DNA of 64,000 bases from assembly GCA_022575985.1 (NCBI GenBank), contig JAKSXM010000147.1:22416001-22480000 (forward strand), written 5' to 3'. The notes below the pieces were generated by a model. That model was given only the letters and a program-made list of their open reading frames with translations. It was not told the DNA's origin and did not search any database. This document shows, in pieces, positions 12,521 to 28,587 of this stretch (the stretch's first letter is position 1; the number at the start of each line of letters is the position of its first letter). The DNA comes from Anagrus nilaparvatae. Taxonomy: Eukaryota; Arthropoda; Insecta; Hymenoptera; Mymaridae. Position numbers and translations under genes: made by a program.

Positions 12521-14152
12521 TCAACTGGATTTTATTTTCTTTTTTTTAATTTTTTTAAATTCTTTTTCGTTTCTTTTCTCTAATATTTCATCAGCTTCTT
12601 CAGGGTCAATACCTTCCATTATAAGTTTTTTTCTTTTATTTATCTTTTTTCTTTCAAAGAAATCTGTTTCATCTAATTTTATTTCTGCTTCTCTTTTACT
12701 AACTGACACTTGAGTAAATATTTTTACTATTTCTGAGTCTAAAAGGATAAGAAAAATTTAAAATCTAGAGATTACTTTAAAAGTTAAACAATTTTTACCG
12801 GCAACTTTGTACTCTATTAATTTTGTTCCAATAGTTTCTTCAATAGCTTTTAATAATTTTAAATCATAAGGGGTAACTAAACTAACAGCCATTCCACCTC
12901 TCCCAGCTCTTGCTGTACGACCCACTCTGTGAATATATTCTTTTGGAACATTTGGAATATTATGATTAATAACTAAAGAAACTAATGGAATATCTAATCC
13001 TCTTGCAGCCACGTCCGTAGCTATTAGTATTTTTATATGATTAGATTTAAAACTACTTAAAGCAGCTAAACGTTCTTTTTGTTTCATCATGGCATGTAAA
13101 GCCATGTTACTGAAACCAACTTCGTTTAAAGCCATTGATATCAACTGACAGTGTCTGAAAGGAAATCATTTAAAGAAAATGCTTAAAAAGTACTAAAATA
13201 ATAACTTCTTAGAATTAAAAAAAAAATAAAGTTGCTTACTTGCAAGTATCAGTAAAAATCATAACTGAGCCTTCGTTTTCTTTTCTAAATGTACGAATAA
13301 CTTCAACCAAATAAGCATCTCGAATGTCCAATGGGCATAATACAAATCTTTGATCAAGTTCTTTTACTGTAGCAATGCTGTTATCATCTGAAGATTCCCA
13401 TACAAAAACATCTTTTTTGGCTACTTGTTTGACTTTTTCTAAAGCATCTGTAATAGTTGCACTAAATAGTAATGATTGTTTCTCCTTAGGCAGAGATTCA
13501 AATATAACTTTTAATTGATCATCAAAATGACCATTTAATAATTGATCAGCTTCATCCAATACTAAAAATTTTATTTTTTTCAAAGAAAAGGTATTGCAAC
13601 TTTGTAAATGATCAGCTAAACGACCTGGGGTTGCAACAACAATGTGAGGATTTCTTGCTAATTCTAGGCCTTGGACTACCATATCCATACCTCCAACAAT
13701 TGTACATTTTTTTAAGTTAATAGGTCTGCCTATCGCTGCAAATTGATCGGATATCTATAAAGGACAATGATGTGAAGCTTAAATTAGTGAGAAAAATTAT
13801 TATCGACTGGTTTATTTTACCTGGAAAGCCAATTCTCTTGTCGGTGTTAGTATCAAAGCAAAAATACCATAAGGATCTTGGGATAACTTTTCTAAAATAG
13901 GTAATGCAAATGCAAAAGTCTTACCGCTACCTGTTTTAGCACATCCAATACAATCTTTACCATTTAAAATAGCAGGAATACAATTTTTTTGGATTGGAGT
14001 AGGTTTCTTTACACCTATTTATAATATTTATTTAAATGACAATGTGATTTAAAAATTTAGTTTGAACATTTTTTTTTTTATGAATATTTACCGACTGCAC
14101 TACACTGCTCAATTATCCAAGAACTAAGACTTAAATCTGACAGACTATTCAT
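12521..14152 (-). CDS. DDX49: DEAD-box ATP-dependent RNA helicase, DDX49/Dbp8 type
   Basis: Five minus-strand exons (14152-14092, 14014-13821, 13754-13240, 13154-12799, 12738-12521) join in phase into 447 residues. That is close to yeast Dbp8 (431) and human DDX49 (483). Visible motifs in order: Q motif PTPIQ (25-29), Walker A AKTGSGKT (46-53), PTRELA (78-83), GG (106-107), TPGR (127-130), DEAD (152-155), SAT (183-185), [10 protein letters not shown] (302-311) and HRVGRTAR (332-339). The C-terminus is lysine-rich, usual for nucleolar helicases. This family acts in 18S rRNA maturation of the small ribosomal subunit. DDX49 is chosen from the very short N-terminus and overall size. It looks fully functional. 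Confidence 0.93.
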
Positions 14153-15734
14153 ATTGTTCTTTTTTGGTTCATAACATTACTTATAATTTTTATATTGAAA
14201 GTAAGTAATTGTTTAAATTTTATTACAAAAGAAATTCACGTGTAAATTTCAATTTTTAGGTTATGATTTCATCCTTTTTTTAGATTCTTTATCCATAGGT
14301 AGTAGACACTGTTTTTACCTATTATAGGCTATATTAATACATTTAAAAAAACAATAAAATATATAATAACAAAATATTATTAATATAAATAAATCACATT
14401 AATAAAAGAAGATTTTGATATTATTAAAATAATAGTCGTCTGCAGAATGAGACGATTTTTGATTGGTCAATAAAAATACGTGTGTATTTTAAATGGGAAA
14501 GTTGATCTTACTAGGATCTTACCTATATAGCAACATTTAAGTGTATAGAATAGGGAAATTCAGAAAAAACATTAACATTTTAATTTTAAAGAAGTTTTTT
14601 TCACAAATTAATCATTGAAAAACCTGTTAAATATATCACTTGTGGAATCAGTTAAAGAAAAATATGCATTTAGTTTTTTGTATATAGTGAGTTATTTTTT
14701 ATGTTAATAAGGTTATGTGTTTAGTTGTATTATACATTTAATTTAAAATAATAATTTTTCATCTTAAAAAATTTGTTTTTTTCATTTATTTTATTGTTTT
14801 TCAATTTTTAAATTTTAATTCATTTATTTCTTTGATCTTCTCTCTTAATCTTTGTGTTAGGAAATTAAGCTAATTTTATTCCGGAGTTTTTATTAAATTT
14901 ATATTTACAATTTACAATACAACAATCATTCACACATTTTTGAATATTAAAATAATTAATACTTTTTATAAAATTTGCAAAATAATTGTTTAATCTCCAC
15001 CGAAAGTATACCAATCAAATCTCAATTTGAATTCTCCCCTCTATCTCGAATTCTGATAGAGCGCCACAATAAAAAAGCCCACAAAAAATATGTTGGATTT
15101 AGGAGCGTGAAATGGAATAAAAACATACAGTTAATTAATATTTTGCGTTATTTATTATTCAGTAACATATTTTATTGTTTGAAGCTTTTATAATTTTAAC
15201 TTTAATTAAAAAAATGAAATTTAATTAACATAAAAACTAAAAAATAATTCCTTTTAAACTATATATTGTTTAATTTCAAAGCAAGTGGATTTAAAAAATC
15301 AAAATATTTGTCATGCAAATGTTTAAAAAAAATTATTTACAAAAATAATACTTAAGCGAAATAATGAAAATATGTATGAAATAAATAGTCTAAAAAAAAA
15401 AAATTACAATCTAATGGCAGTTAAAATAAATCTGCCTAAAATAAATAAAACATTTGGACAATCGTACATATATACTTTCAAATATTTTGTTAAATATCTC
15501 AAAATAATTTTAAAAAATGCATTATATACAATTTTTGACATAAAAGTTTTCTAAAATTAAAAAATTTTACGAATGTCACTGGGTTTACAGAATGGACAAT
15601 GTACAAATGTCAGGTAATTTGCTATTTTACTAAAATTAGAACTAAAATTCTAAATCCATTGATGAGACTTGTTCTTATACTTAAAGTTGCATAATATTTC
15701 AAGAATATTGGTATAGTATCTTTTATATCACATA
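14153..15734. other. Intergenic region upstream of the helicase
   Basis: The helicase and the next gene (Suv4-20) are both on the minus strand, so this stretch should hold the helicase promoter and the 3' UTR of Suv4-20. The open frames here are short and lack family features. No TATA or other core-promoter motif can be assigned with confidence in such AT-rich DNA. Confidence 0.5.
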
Positions 15735-15740
15735 TTTATT
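15735..15740 (-). terminator. Candidate polyadenylation signal for Suv4-20
   Basis: The minus strand reads AATAAA about 340 bases after the Suv4-20 stop. The word is common in DNA of this composition, so this is only a candidate. Confidence 0.25.
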
Positions 15741-16078
15741 TTAGAGGCAACTTTAATTACGCTCTATATCTAATTATTTTCTAATAAATGTAATTATCAA
15801 ATTATTTTTTTACACGTACATAGGTTATGTATATATTTTACAGCATACTTTTTTTTTTGTACGATTCCGGATACATAATTTATAAATTATAAAATGAAAC
15901 TAAAAAATAAATTAAAAAACGAATATTATTTTCAATAATATTAAGTGTTGACTTAAAATTAACCATCTGTAAAGCTTGATAAAAAAAGTTTTGAACACAA
16001 AAGAAACCCAAAAAATATAAAAATTAAATAATTAAGGGCTAATCCGTTAAAACGCACAAAATTCTCCATCATTAACAG

Positions 16079-19495
<3,417 letters not shown>

Positions 19496-22059
19496 CCTGC
19501 GATCTGTGCATTTACTGTAAATTGATTGTTTTTGTTAATTAATATTTAATGTAATATTTACGCTTTAACGTAAAATTACTCGAATTGAAGTAAAAATAAA
19601 GATATTTTTCCTAAATTATTTTATAAACAAACTATTTTTCAGGGTCAAAGTAGCAAACAATCACTCAAAATTCTGCAATAATTCAGAAGTATACCAAACT
19701 AATATTTTTAAAAATTAATAATAAAAAAAATTTGAATATAAATCTTGTTAAAATCCGCAAAAATAGAAACATTTTTGAATTTAACATTTTAATCAAATAG
19801 TTATAAAGTATAATAGTCAAGAACAAAGTGAAGCCACTTTTTAGAAGAATAAAAAAAAAAGAAAAAATAGTGTATAATAATTAAAAAGAACCGAGTCGAG
19901 CGCTACCTACAGAAATGGCCGAACGATTTACTAACACACAAAATAGCCCTTTTAACTCCGAAATTCCTTTTTTTAAAAAAACACTTATTACAAAAAATAA
20001 TTAAATTAAAATTTATAATTTTAAAAGATAATGCAAATGTACCTATTTTAAGACAACATTAAAATATTAAAATAAATCTTTTCTGAATTAAAATCACGAG
20101 GTTTAAGACAAACTTAAAACCTCGTCTCAGAACTATCGTGTACACAAAACCATTATAAATTTTCAGTATATGTATACTCATCAGCATCACACAAAAATAG
20201 AAATACGAATAATACGTTTGTAAGAGAGAAAAAGAAAATCAACGGCCCCTGGAAACGACGACGACGACGACGCGAAATGTATAAAAAAATTTATAACTAA
20301 CATGGCTGGCGATTGAAGATATCACATTCAAATTGCATGAGAGAAAAGCATGTGTTTTAATATGATTAGTTTTTTTTTTAAATTAAAGATGTACCTTAAA
20401 ATTTCATTAATATTTGTTTAGGTTTATTTGTATAATAAAACTAAAAAATTTATAAAAAGAATATTTTAACCTAAAAAATATATTAATACAGAAATAATTT
20501 TTGCATATATACAATTATCTGGCATAATCTATATAAATTGTTAGGTATAGATATCCATACCAAATGACAATAAGCAAACGCGAATAATAATTAACATTAA
20601 GAAATAAAGAAATATTTCTCAATAATAAAAAAAATGTAATTATTAAATATTTACGCACCGTCTTGCAGGCTTCATAAGGATAAAGTTTGTTTTTATATTT
20701 ACTTATTTATTATATATGAACAATTATTTCTTGATACATGTTATGCGAATTTTTCATTTTTTCTTGATACATAATATCTAAAATATTATTTTCTCAGGAT
20801 TCCAAATTTACGTCAATGGATTTTTAAATTCATAATTTTTAAATTTCCAATTAAAAAATTAATTTGACACCTATTAATGAAAAATGTTTATATTTTCTTT
20901 TTCATACTTAAAGGTATAATTTTTTATTCTGTTATGAACACTAATTTTTCTGGCGTCTTTAACTTCTTACAATCATTTTATTATTATCATCATCATTGTT
21001 ATTATACGGCCGAGTACCTATTATCAAATAAACAGTTTTTTAACTTGACAGAATATTTTAACTTTTTACTTTTTTTTATTTTCATGTAAAATTTCATTTT
21101 ACAGCGAAAAAATAATACCAAAAAATTTGTTATAAGTTAAGCACTTTGTTCAAGCACTTTGTTCATAAGCACTTTGTCCACGCATAAATAATTATTGCTT
21201 ATAATATTGACAGATTATAACTTTTTAATAATATGATAGTGTCATGAACATTTTAATTTGCCAATACAAATTATGCACTTTTGCGTTAACATTGGCAGAC
21301 AATGCTTGATGACGAGGATAAATTTATGTTTATTTGTGGGTGTGATTTTCTGGTTAATTTTTTCTGGTGAATTAAATGCATTGAAAAAGAGTCTGCGCAA
21401 TGACGAGACTTGAGAAAATACAAAATATGAAAATTGCTATTTATTTTTTAAATAAAAAAAATAAAAAAATAATTAGCAAAATATGGGTACCTATAACATT
21501 AATTCATCAGACATAATTTTTAAATTCGCGCTTCCGTCTGCTTCATAATAAATTTATAATAATTTTTCGGTAAGTTTTTTTTGACATTACGGCGAAAAAA
21601 TAAAAATTTTGTATGCAATTATTTAAATAAAAAATGCAATTAAACCAAAGCATTGTAGGTATATTTATTATACATTTCACCGACGCTTATAACCTATTAT
21701 CAGCCTCGAACTGTTTAACAGTAAATAGTAAATCAAGATCATCGATGATAGAAAATCGAAGAACATTGAAGGAAGTAAGGCAAAAAACAAAAGATTATGA
21801 ATGGTGAGAAAATTAGATGTTTTGCCTTTATGCAGAAGATAAACAATTTCAAAAGCACGTGATGAAATATTACTTATCTTACTTTTATCCTTGTTCAAAA
21901 ACTGGAAAAACATTATTTTAAGCACATATGTGTAATTAATATATATTATATATTTTATCAAGATCAATGATACAGCAATCAAAGTGAAAAAAAATTGATA
22001 AAAATTTTATTACTTATCATACAAAATTAACAAAAATTGTATAACAAAATTATTTTAAA
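19496..22059. promoter_or_regulatory. Shared divergent 5' region of Suv4-20 and the mitochondrial carrier
   Basis: The two genes point away from each other, so both promoters should lie here. Around 20255-20275 is a (GAC)n run next to cgcgaaatg and, on the minus strand, atcgccagccatgttag. That GC-richer island, about 770 bases upstream of the Suv4-20 start, is a reasonable place for its promoter or 5' UTR. A phrase agcactttgttc recurs three times at 21137-21180. I see no other gene; the longest minus frame here (21677-21982) has no family signal. Confidence 0.4.
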
Positions 22060-23251
22060 ATGTCTGTAGAATCTATTGAGAATAGTTTATTACTTAAAAA
22101 TCAAAGTATGAGCAACTTAAAAGATGGGTTTATTGACTTTACAGCTGGTTCCTTAGGTAGAAACCTGAAAATTGAAAAAAAAAATTGTAATTTAATTTGC
22201 TCAAAATTTATTGACAGGTGGTGTTGCATTGGTATATGTTGGTCAACCATTAGACACTGTCAAAGTAAAAATGCAAACATTTCCAATGATGTATAAAGGC
22301 ATGGTCAATTGTTTTATGAAAACATTAAAAACTGATGGCTTTGTAAGAGGTTTATATGCAGGTACTGTACCATCGGTTGTTGCTAATGTAGCAGAAAATT
22401 CTGTATTATTTGCTGCTTACGGTGGTTGTCAAAAAATTGTAGCCAATGTATTAGGTAAAATTAAACTTCAGCGGTATAATTTTATTGAAAACAATAATTT
22501 TAAATTATAAATTATAGGAGTTTCAAAGGTAGAAAATTTAAGTACTGTAGGAAATGCTTGGGCTGGATTTTTTGCTGCTTTTTTTTCATCTCTCACATTA
22601 TGTCCAACAGAGTTAATAAAATGTCGTATGCAAGCACTAAGGGAAGTTGGTGTTCAAAAATTTGGCCAAAATCAAAAAGTGGTAAGCATCTTTGGTAGAT
22701 TTATTGTTTTAAAGAAATTAATTTAAATAAATTATTAGAAATTTATTGGTCCATGGCAAATGACAAAAAATGTCATTCAAGAGTCTGGAATTTTTGGTTT
22801 ATTCAGAGGATTATCATCTACAATAGCAAGAGAAATGCCTGGATACTTTTGTTTTTTTGGAGCATATGAAGGAACTCGTGAACTTTTGGCAAAGCCAGGT
22901 CAATCAAGAGATGAAATTGGATGGGTAAAAACTATGGTTGCAGGAGGTATAGGAGGGAGCGTTCTTTGGCTGGTAATATTTCCAGCTGATGTAGTAAAGA
23001 GTCGCATACAAGTAAATATGATAATTACATTAAAATAATCAATCAAAATTTTGTATTTAAAATTTTTTTTCAAGGTTCAAAATATGAAAACTCCAGCATT
23101 AGTAGTGATGAAAGAAATTGTAAAAAACGAAGGAGTGAGTGCCTTATATAATGGATTAAAACCCACTTTATTCAGGACTATTCCAGCAACAGCTACTTTA
23201 TTTGTGACTTATGAATATGTTAAAAAAGTAATGCACAAATATCTTGATTAA
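22060..23251 (+). CDS. SLC25A15: Mitochondrial carrier, ornithine transporter type (SLC25A15-like)
   Basis: Five exons (22060-22156, 22218-22454, 22518-22681, 22739-23011, 23075-23251) join in phase into 315 residues, the usual size for the family. Three carrier repeats are visible, each with the PX(D/E)XX(K/R) signature: PLDTVK (43-48), PTELIK (141-146) and PADVVK (248-253). The family exchanges small solutes across the mitochondrial inner membrane. Phrases such as GQPLDTVKVKMQTFP, GLYAGTVPS and CPTELIKCRMQA resemble ORC1/SLC25A15, which moves ornithine in exchange for citrulline. No break or odd residue is seen. Substrate is inferred from similarity only. Confidence 0.9.
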
Positions 23252-23367
23252 TGAAAATTAAGACTAATTCTTTTTATAAATATTAACAAAATGTTAAAAT
23301 ATAAAATTGTTAAAATATAAAATTTAAGTTTTTATATAATTGTTTATTTGTAAATATTGTAATATAA

Positions 23368-23373
23368 AATAAA
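23368..23373 (+). terminator. Polyadenylation signal of the carrier gene
   Basis: AATAAA lies about 117 bases after the carrier stop codon, in the convergent gap before Nup62. Confidence 0.4.
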
Positions 23374-24141
23374 AATTTCAGTTTATTAATTTTTTTAAAA
23401 ACAAATTTTAAAAACTGAAGTTAAAATTTTTTAAATACTAAATTGAATACTATATATATTTTTAATTGGGTAGATAATTTTACTAATATTTGACAGCTGT
23501 AAAACTTACCAATAATGCATAAAAAAATTTGAAATTCAGGAAAAAGAATTTTTATAATGTATATAGCTTTTGAGCGCGCTAAAATTAGAATTTAATTTCT
23601 TTTTTTGTAAAAATTGCATCATAAAATTAAAATATAATAACAAAAATTATTTTTTTGCAAAGAGTGATCTTAAAAAAACAATAAAAACATAAGTTTATTA
23701 ATTATGACAAATAAAATTATTTTTAAAAATATTTTTCCGTGTAATAATTAGGGAAATTATAAAATTTAATGAAATTAGTTTAAATTTTAGCGGTAAAATG
23801 CATAAGAAGTAAAAAGCCCATCTTAATTAATTTTTTAAAACTAAAAAGTAATATGATTAATTCAAAATACCTAAAAAACTATTCTACATGCATTTAAGAA
23901 GACCATGGGTATTTATAGCAAATATTTTAAAAGCATGAAATAATTTTATTTGCTTTATATTTATTTATTAATTTTTATAAAATTTTAAGATGAAAATATA
24001 CTGTTGATCCATCTTTTAACATTCATTCTTTTCTCAGTGCTTACATACATATTTTTTTTGTAAATATACTAATAGGAAAAACGTTAAATTCTAAAATCAT
24101 TAAAATTTTGTGGATATTTACCAGAATATTAATAATAAATT
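23374..24141. other. Convergent intergenic gap
   Basis: AT-rich sequence lies between two convergent genes. It should hold the Nup62 3' UTR on the minus strand. No further gene or repeat is seen. Confidence 0.5.
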
Positions 24142-25361
24142 TTAGTTGTAAGCTAGATTAAAAGTTCTTTCATTTTCTTGTCTAAAGTTTTGATGCATTT
24201 GATCAATTTGCTGAATTTTTTGATTCAATAAATTGCTTCTTTGAACTAACCAATTTAAGCTATTCATATGAGCATTTAAAATTTTAACTATTTGAACTAT
24301 TGGATCACTGGAATCTTGGGCCCTGTTTGCTTCATTTAAATGTTCTATTATTTCTTTTAAATCCTCTGACATTTGTTTTAATTGAGTGTCAATATTTTCT
24401 GCTAAATGATAAGTATATTCGCGCTCTGGATCAGTTACTGATAAGGCTGCTAATTCTTTTTCTAGAGGAACCAAGCAATCTTGTAATTCTTTTTGCTGAC
24501 CAACCTGAAAATCATTGTTTTAACATTCACAGAACTATTTAATAGTATTTGCACTAAGGCTACTTACAACATAATCAAGTTCTTGTTCTAATTGTTGTTG
24601 CTCCAATTTAACTTTTTCTACATCCCCGTTTAAAGTAACTATTTTTTCTCCGTTTGCTATAAGCAGTCTATCCCAGGCATTTATTTGTGAGGCTTGATTT
24701 ACAAAGACTTTTTCCTGTTCTTCTAGTTCAAGAGTCCATTTATTTATAGATTCTTCTAACTGACAGAAATTTATAGCACCTGTTGGTTTACTTGCTGTTG
24801 AAACACTGACTCTAAATAATTTTATATTGAGGTTAATTACGGGAAAAATTTTACTACATATCAATACTTACGTTGTTGCAGTACCCAAGGAAGTTTGAGG
24901 CGCACTACTTGCTGGAGTTGCAGTAGCAGTCAACGGTACACTTTTTCCAAGAGATAATAAATTTGACACTGTTGCAGCTGTTGGAATATTACTACCTAAA
25001 CTAAATCCAGTATTTGACGTTGCTGTGGTTGTATTACCTAAATTAAATAATGACGTTGTTTGAGTTGTACTTGGTAAATTAAAAGAAATCGATGTTGATA
25101 TTGGAGTTGAACCTAGATTAAAACCTGTCCCAGTTGTTGTTGTAGAAGGTATTGTTAAGTTTGTACTAGTATTACCAAATGCTAAATAGATAATCAGGCT
25201 TTTTAATTTAGTTTTAAGTAAAATAATTAAAGAATATTTAAAATGTTTTTTTTTTTACTTGGAGCAGTTCCTAAAGACGTTCCAAAATTTAAAGTTGCTC
25301 CTGGGTTTGGTACATTTGTTCCACTAGCTTGTGTCTTTGATGGATCTAATGAAAAACTCAT
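24142..25361 (-). CDS. Nup62: Nuclear pore glycoprotein Nup62 (Nsp1-C domain)
   Basis: Four minus-strand exons (25361-25259, 25181-24872, 24811-24568, 24504-24142) join in phase into 339 residues, short for the family. Residues 1-137 form a Thr/Ser/Asn-rich disordered region with two true FG dipeptides (NFGTS, TFGNT) and several FNLG or FSLG variants. Residues 138-339 form the alpha-helical coiled-coil Nsp1-C region (INKWTLELEEQEKVF, WDRLLIANGEKI, DQMHQNFRQENERTF). Nup62 sits in the central channel complex with Nup54 and Nup58 and takes part in nuclear transport. The small number of perfect FG repeats is notable. The gene diverges from the UGT-like gene, with 698 bases between the two start codons. 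Confidence 0.93.
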
Positions 25362-26059
25362 TTTCACTTAATAAAGTCAGATATTTTATAACTTATTAAT
25401 TATTATCAATAATAAATTGTGTTTTTATATAACAGGTTACTTATTTGCAATATCTTGCGCGTGTTGTGATACCAACCAAACCTTTTTTACCTGATATTTA
25501 GCGGGAAATTCAAACATATTTATATCGCGGTATTTTGTACTAAAAGGATATTAATTTTTTAAAGATTAAAAAATACAACATTTATAATTTAAATGAATTC
25601 TATTTTTTTTTGTTTTAATTAAAACTTAATTCTAATTTTTTATACAAAATAAATGCTACCAACGTATTTAGTATTTATATTATAAATTTCAGGTCAGCTG
25701 ATTTTTTCAATGTTTCCCCTCCCCGCACTTTCATATTTTAGATTATTTTTGCCGGCTGGAGCACTCCAAATTTGTTAATATGATGCATACAGAATTAATT
25801 CCATGATATGCTGATCTAAATTTGTTTTATAAAAAGAATAAATTAATTTTGTAATTAATCATGTTTACAATTATGTAATTTATTTGACAGGATTTTGATT
25901 CATACATTTAATTTGTTCTTATAATAACTAGTGTTAAATAATAAGATTTTATAAATAGTGAAATAAAATTTTTTTAATATGTTGTTACAATAAATTAGTA
26001 ATCAAGGGCATTAAAGATATATTTATAATACTGCTTGATCTGGATAATATTTTTTTGAA
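25362..26059. promoter_or_regulatory. Divergent promoter region of Nup62 and the UGT-like gene
   Basis: Both flanking genes start here in opposite directions. The segment 25680-25790 is richer in G and C (caggtcagctgattttttca, cccctccccgcactttc) than its surroundings and is the likeliest regulatory part. Specific motifs cannot be assigned safely. Confidence 0.4.
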
Positions 26060-27739
26060 ATGATTTTTTTAAGTTATAAAGTTTTTATTTTAATTATACT
26101 ATTAGCATTTTACAAAGTAAATACATCAACTCTTGTAATACCTCCACAATCAGCAGTGATAATAGCTTTTGAAGATGTTTATGAATTATCTTTACTTGCA
26201 AATACTATTTCAGATATTGGTATTGATACCACATTAATAATATCAAATCAAGAATCTAATTATTATGAGCATTTAGTAGCTGTTGAAATTATTAAACTTA
26301 ATGTTACATTTATCGGAAATGAAGACTATGAATTAAGAGCTTTAAAATTATGTGAAAATTTTATTTTAAATGATGTGATTTTGGAGTATGTTAAGAATAC
26401 TCCACCCACTTTTGCTATTTTTCCTTCAATCAGGTAAATATTAAAGTTTTTGCTGGTTTATGCTCAGATTTATGTAATGATATTTATCTTTTAAATTTAT
26501 TTAACAGACATGATGCTTGTTTATTACAATGGTCAGCACACAATTCTATAATACCTATAATTTGGGCAAGAGGATATAACGAAGAATTGTACACATTTTA
26601 TTATACAGGAATGGCGTTACCAGTACATGAAAATACATTTATACATAATTTTGTTGATAATTTAAATTTAAAATACTTAGTATACTCGTTAGAAAAGAAT
26701 TATATATCACCGGCTCAAAAATTTTTAAAAGAAAAGAGTGTAGGTAATAATTTACCCATCAATGAATTATATTCTAATGTTCAATTAGTTTTGTGGGGTG
26801 CCGATCCAATACTACGAGTAAATTTTGCACTTTTAACTCAACTGGTAGCAGAGGTTTGTAATATAGTATTTTAAAAAGTTGTATGCATTTATCACTCACA
26901 AGATATTTAAATTTAAGATTGGTTGTCATCATTGCCGAGGATCTCAACCATTACCAGCTGACTTGCAAAAGGAATTGATAGAATATAGATCTGGCAGCAT
27001 TATTGTACTTCTAGATAGAGATTATGAAAGTATGATATATGAGATAGCTGAGAATTTACCAAATGGCAGGCAAGGCTTAGCTGTTGTTTGGAAAAATAAG
27101 TCAATTAATACAAACAAACATAAACCAGTAAATTTGTTTATTCCCTCAGATGTTGATAGACAAAATTTAATTGGTAATTATAATAAATAATTTTTGTGTC
27201 AAAAGTTATTAAATAAAAATATTTTTGCAACAGGTTTTTCAAGAACGAGATTAGTTTTAAGTCACTGTACAGATTCTGAATTTTTGGAAAGTTCATTTCA
27301 TGGGACACCAATGATCTGCTTTCCTAGAACCAAAGATGAAAAATTAAATTCAAAAAGAGCAGTAGAATTATCATTTGCTGTTATGTTAGGGCCAGAAGCA
27401 ACAACAAACACTGTTTTAGATTTTATAAAGAAAATTCACGAAGGTAGTGTATTTAGAGAAAACGCAAGAATTGTCTCCCGTGCTATCAGAGATCGTTCGA
27501 GTCATGCAATGGATAGAATTCAATATTGGCTTGGTTATACTGCTAGGCATATAGGTGAAGGAAATAAAAATCTTTTGGTTCCTAAAAAGGTATCAACGTA
27601 TTCTGAAACTCTCCAAACAATTGTTGGATTTTTTGTTGGCGTTATATTTACAGTTGTTTTAACTGTTGTTTATATTTCTACTCATAATGTTGTTCCAACT
27701 CAGCGAAAGAAGGAGCATTTAAAAAGACATAGAAAATAA
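26060..27739 (+). CDS. Divergent UDP-glycosyltransferase-like membrane protein (probable pseudoenzyme)
   Basis: Four exons (26060-26433, 26508-26853, 26918-27173, 27234-27739) join in phase into 493 residues. A signal peptide (1-22), lumenal domain, transmembrane helix (about 455-473) and basic tail (RKKEHLKRHRK) give the type I topology of ER UGTs. The C-terminal half aligns by eye with UGTs: IGCHHCRGSQPLPADLQ (from 241), LVLSHCTDSEFLESSFHGTPM (332-352), then RDRSSHAMDRIQYWLGYTARH. Key residues are missing: the HGG of the donor signature is HCT (336-338), the usual DQ is DE, and the N-terminal catalytic His (near FEDVYELSLL) is absent. The frame is clean with good splice sites, so it is a gene and not a decayed copy. 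I infer loss of standard glycosyl transfer; its real role is unknown. Confidence 0.85.
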
Positions 27740-27740
27740 A
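27735..27740 (+). terminator. AATAAA overlapping the UGT-like stop codon
   Basis: The stop codon TAA is part of an AATAAA word. In DNA this AT-rich it may be chance; a later signal is also possible. Confidence 0.2.
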
Positions 27741-28130
27741 AAACTTTGAGCTTCAAAGTAATGTACTTTTAAATTAATTTAGTTTACATTCGAGTTTACA
27801 GGTCATGCATTTTTTGCTTTTATGTATATATATATAAGTATTATAATTTGTAAAATTAGTTTATATAAAATTGAAAACTACTTCAGAGATTATTCACTTA
27901 TCTTTTGCATGCAACAAAAAGTTTCTTGGTTCATGAGTAAAAGTTAATTTAGGGTAGATTTAACGTTAATTTAATGTTAAATTTAACGTTAAAATGATAA
28001 AAAATTTTGCGACTTCAATTATAGTTATTTTGGAAATATTCAAGATGCTTCTAAAATTAAGCATTATTGGTATTTTTATTCAATTTTCATTCAAATTCAG
28101 TTCGATAAATTAAAAAAAAAAAAGTACTAC
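27741..28130. other. Intergenic, short palindromic TTAACGTTAA words
   Basis: This follows the UGT-like gene. At 27958-27995 the phrase ttaacgttaa/atttaacgttaaa repeats in palindromic form. No gene is seen. Confidence 0.45.
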
Positions 28131-28393
28131 GGGTGAATTTAGATGGAGCAAAAAATCTTGCAAGTTACCGCGCGAAAATTTGAATTCAAAATTAAAATAT
28201 TGATTAAAATTAAATTTTAATAAATAATATTAACAAGATAATTATATAATAAGTTAATAAAATGTTAAACTTCCCGATGTGCAATTTTAACATTTTACTA
28301 TATTCTTACACGAAAAAGACTTATTACTGAAATTCAAATTTTAAAAAACCGCGTCCTGTAAGCATCGAAAATTCTCTCCATCTAAATTCACCC
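28131..28393. mobile_element. 263-bp MITE with GGGTGAATTTAGATGGAG ends
   Basis: The left end gggtgaatttagatggag is the exact reverse complement of the right end ctccatctaaattcaccc, an 18-bp perfect terminal inverted repeat. The bases TAC flank both sides, consistent with a 2-3 bp target-site duplication (TA or TAC). The centre is AT-rich and non-coding, so this is a non-autonomous DNA transposon. Confidence 0.85.
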
Positions 28394-28587
28394 TACGTCT
28401 TTTCACGATTAAATTTTTTGAATAAATATTTAATGTTTAAATTTAAAATTCAAATTAATGGGAATATGATCTCAACAAATTTCTTTTTCAAACATTTTTT
28501 TAATTTTTAATTAAATTTTTAAATGAATATAATGTTAGTTAATTATAAAAAATCATCCCACGTTTTAGAAACGTTTTTAAACGTTTT

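Noticed and set aside
21677..21982. Hydrophobic 101-residue frame upstream of the carrier gene
   Set aside because: It lies in the divergent promoter region, is AT-driven (Ile/Leu/Tyr), and has no family signature.
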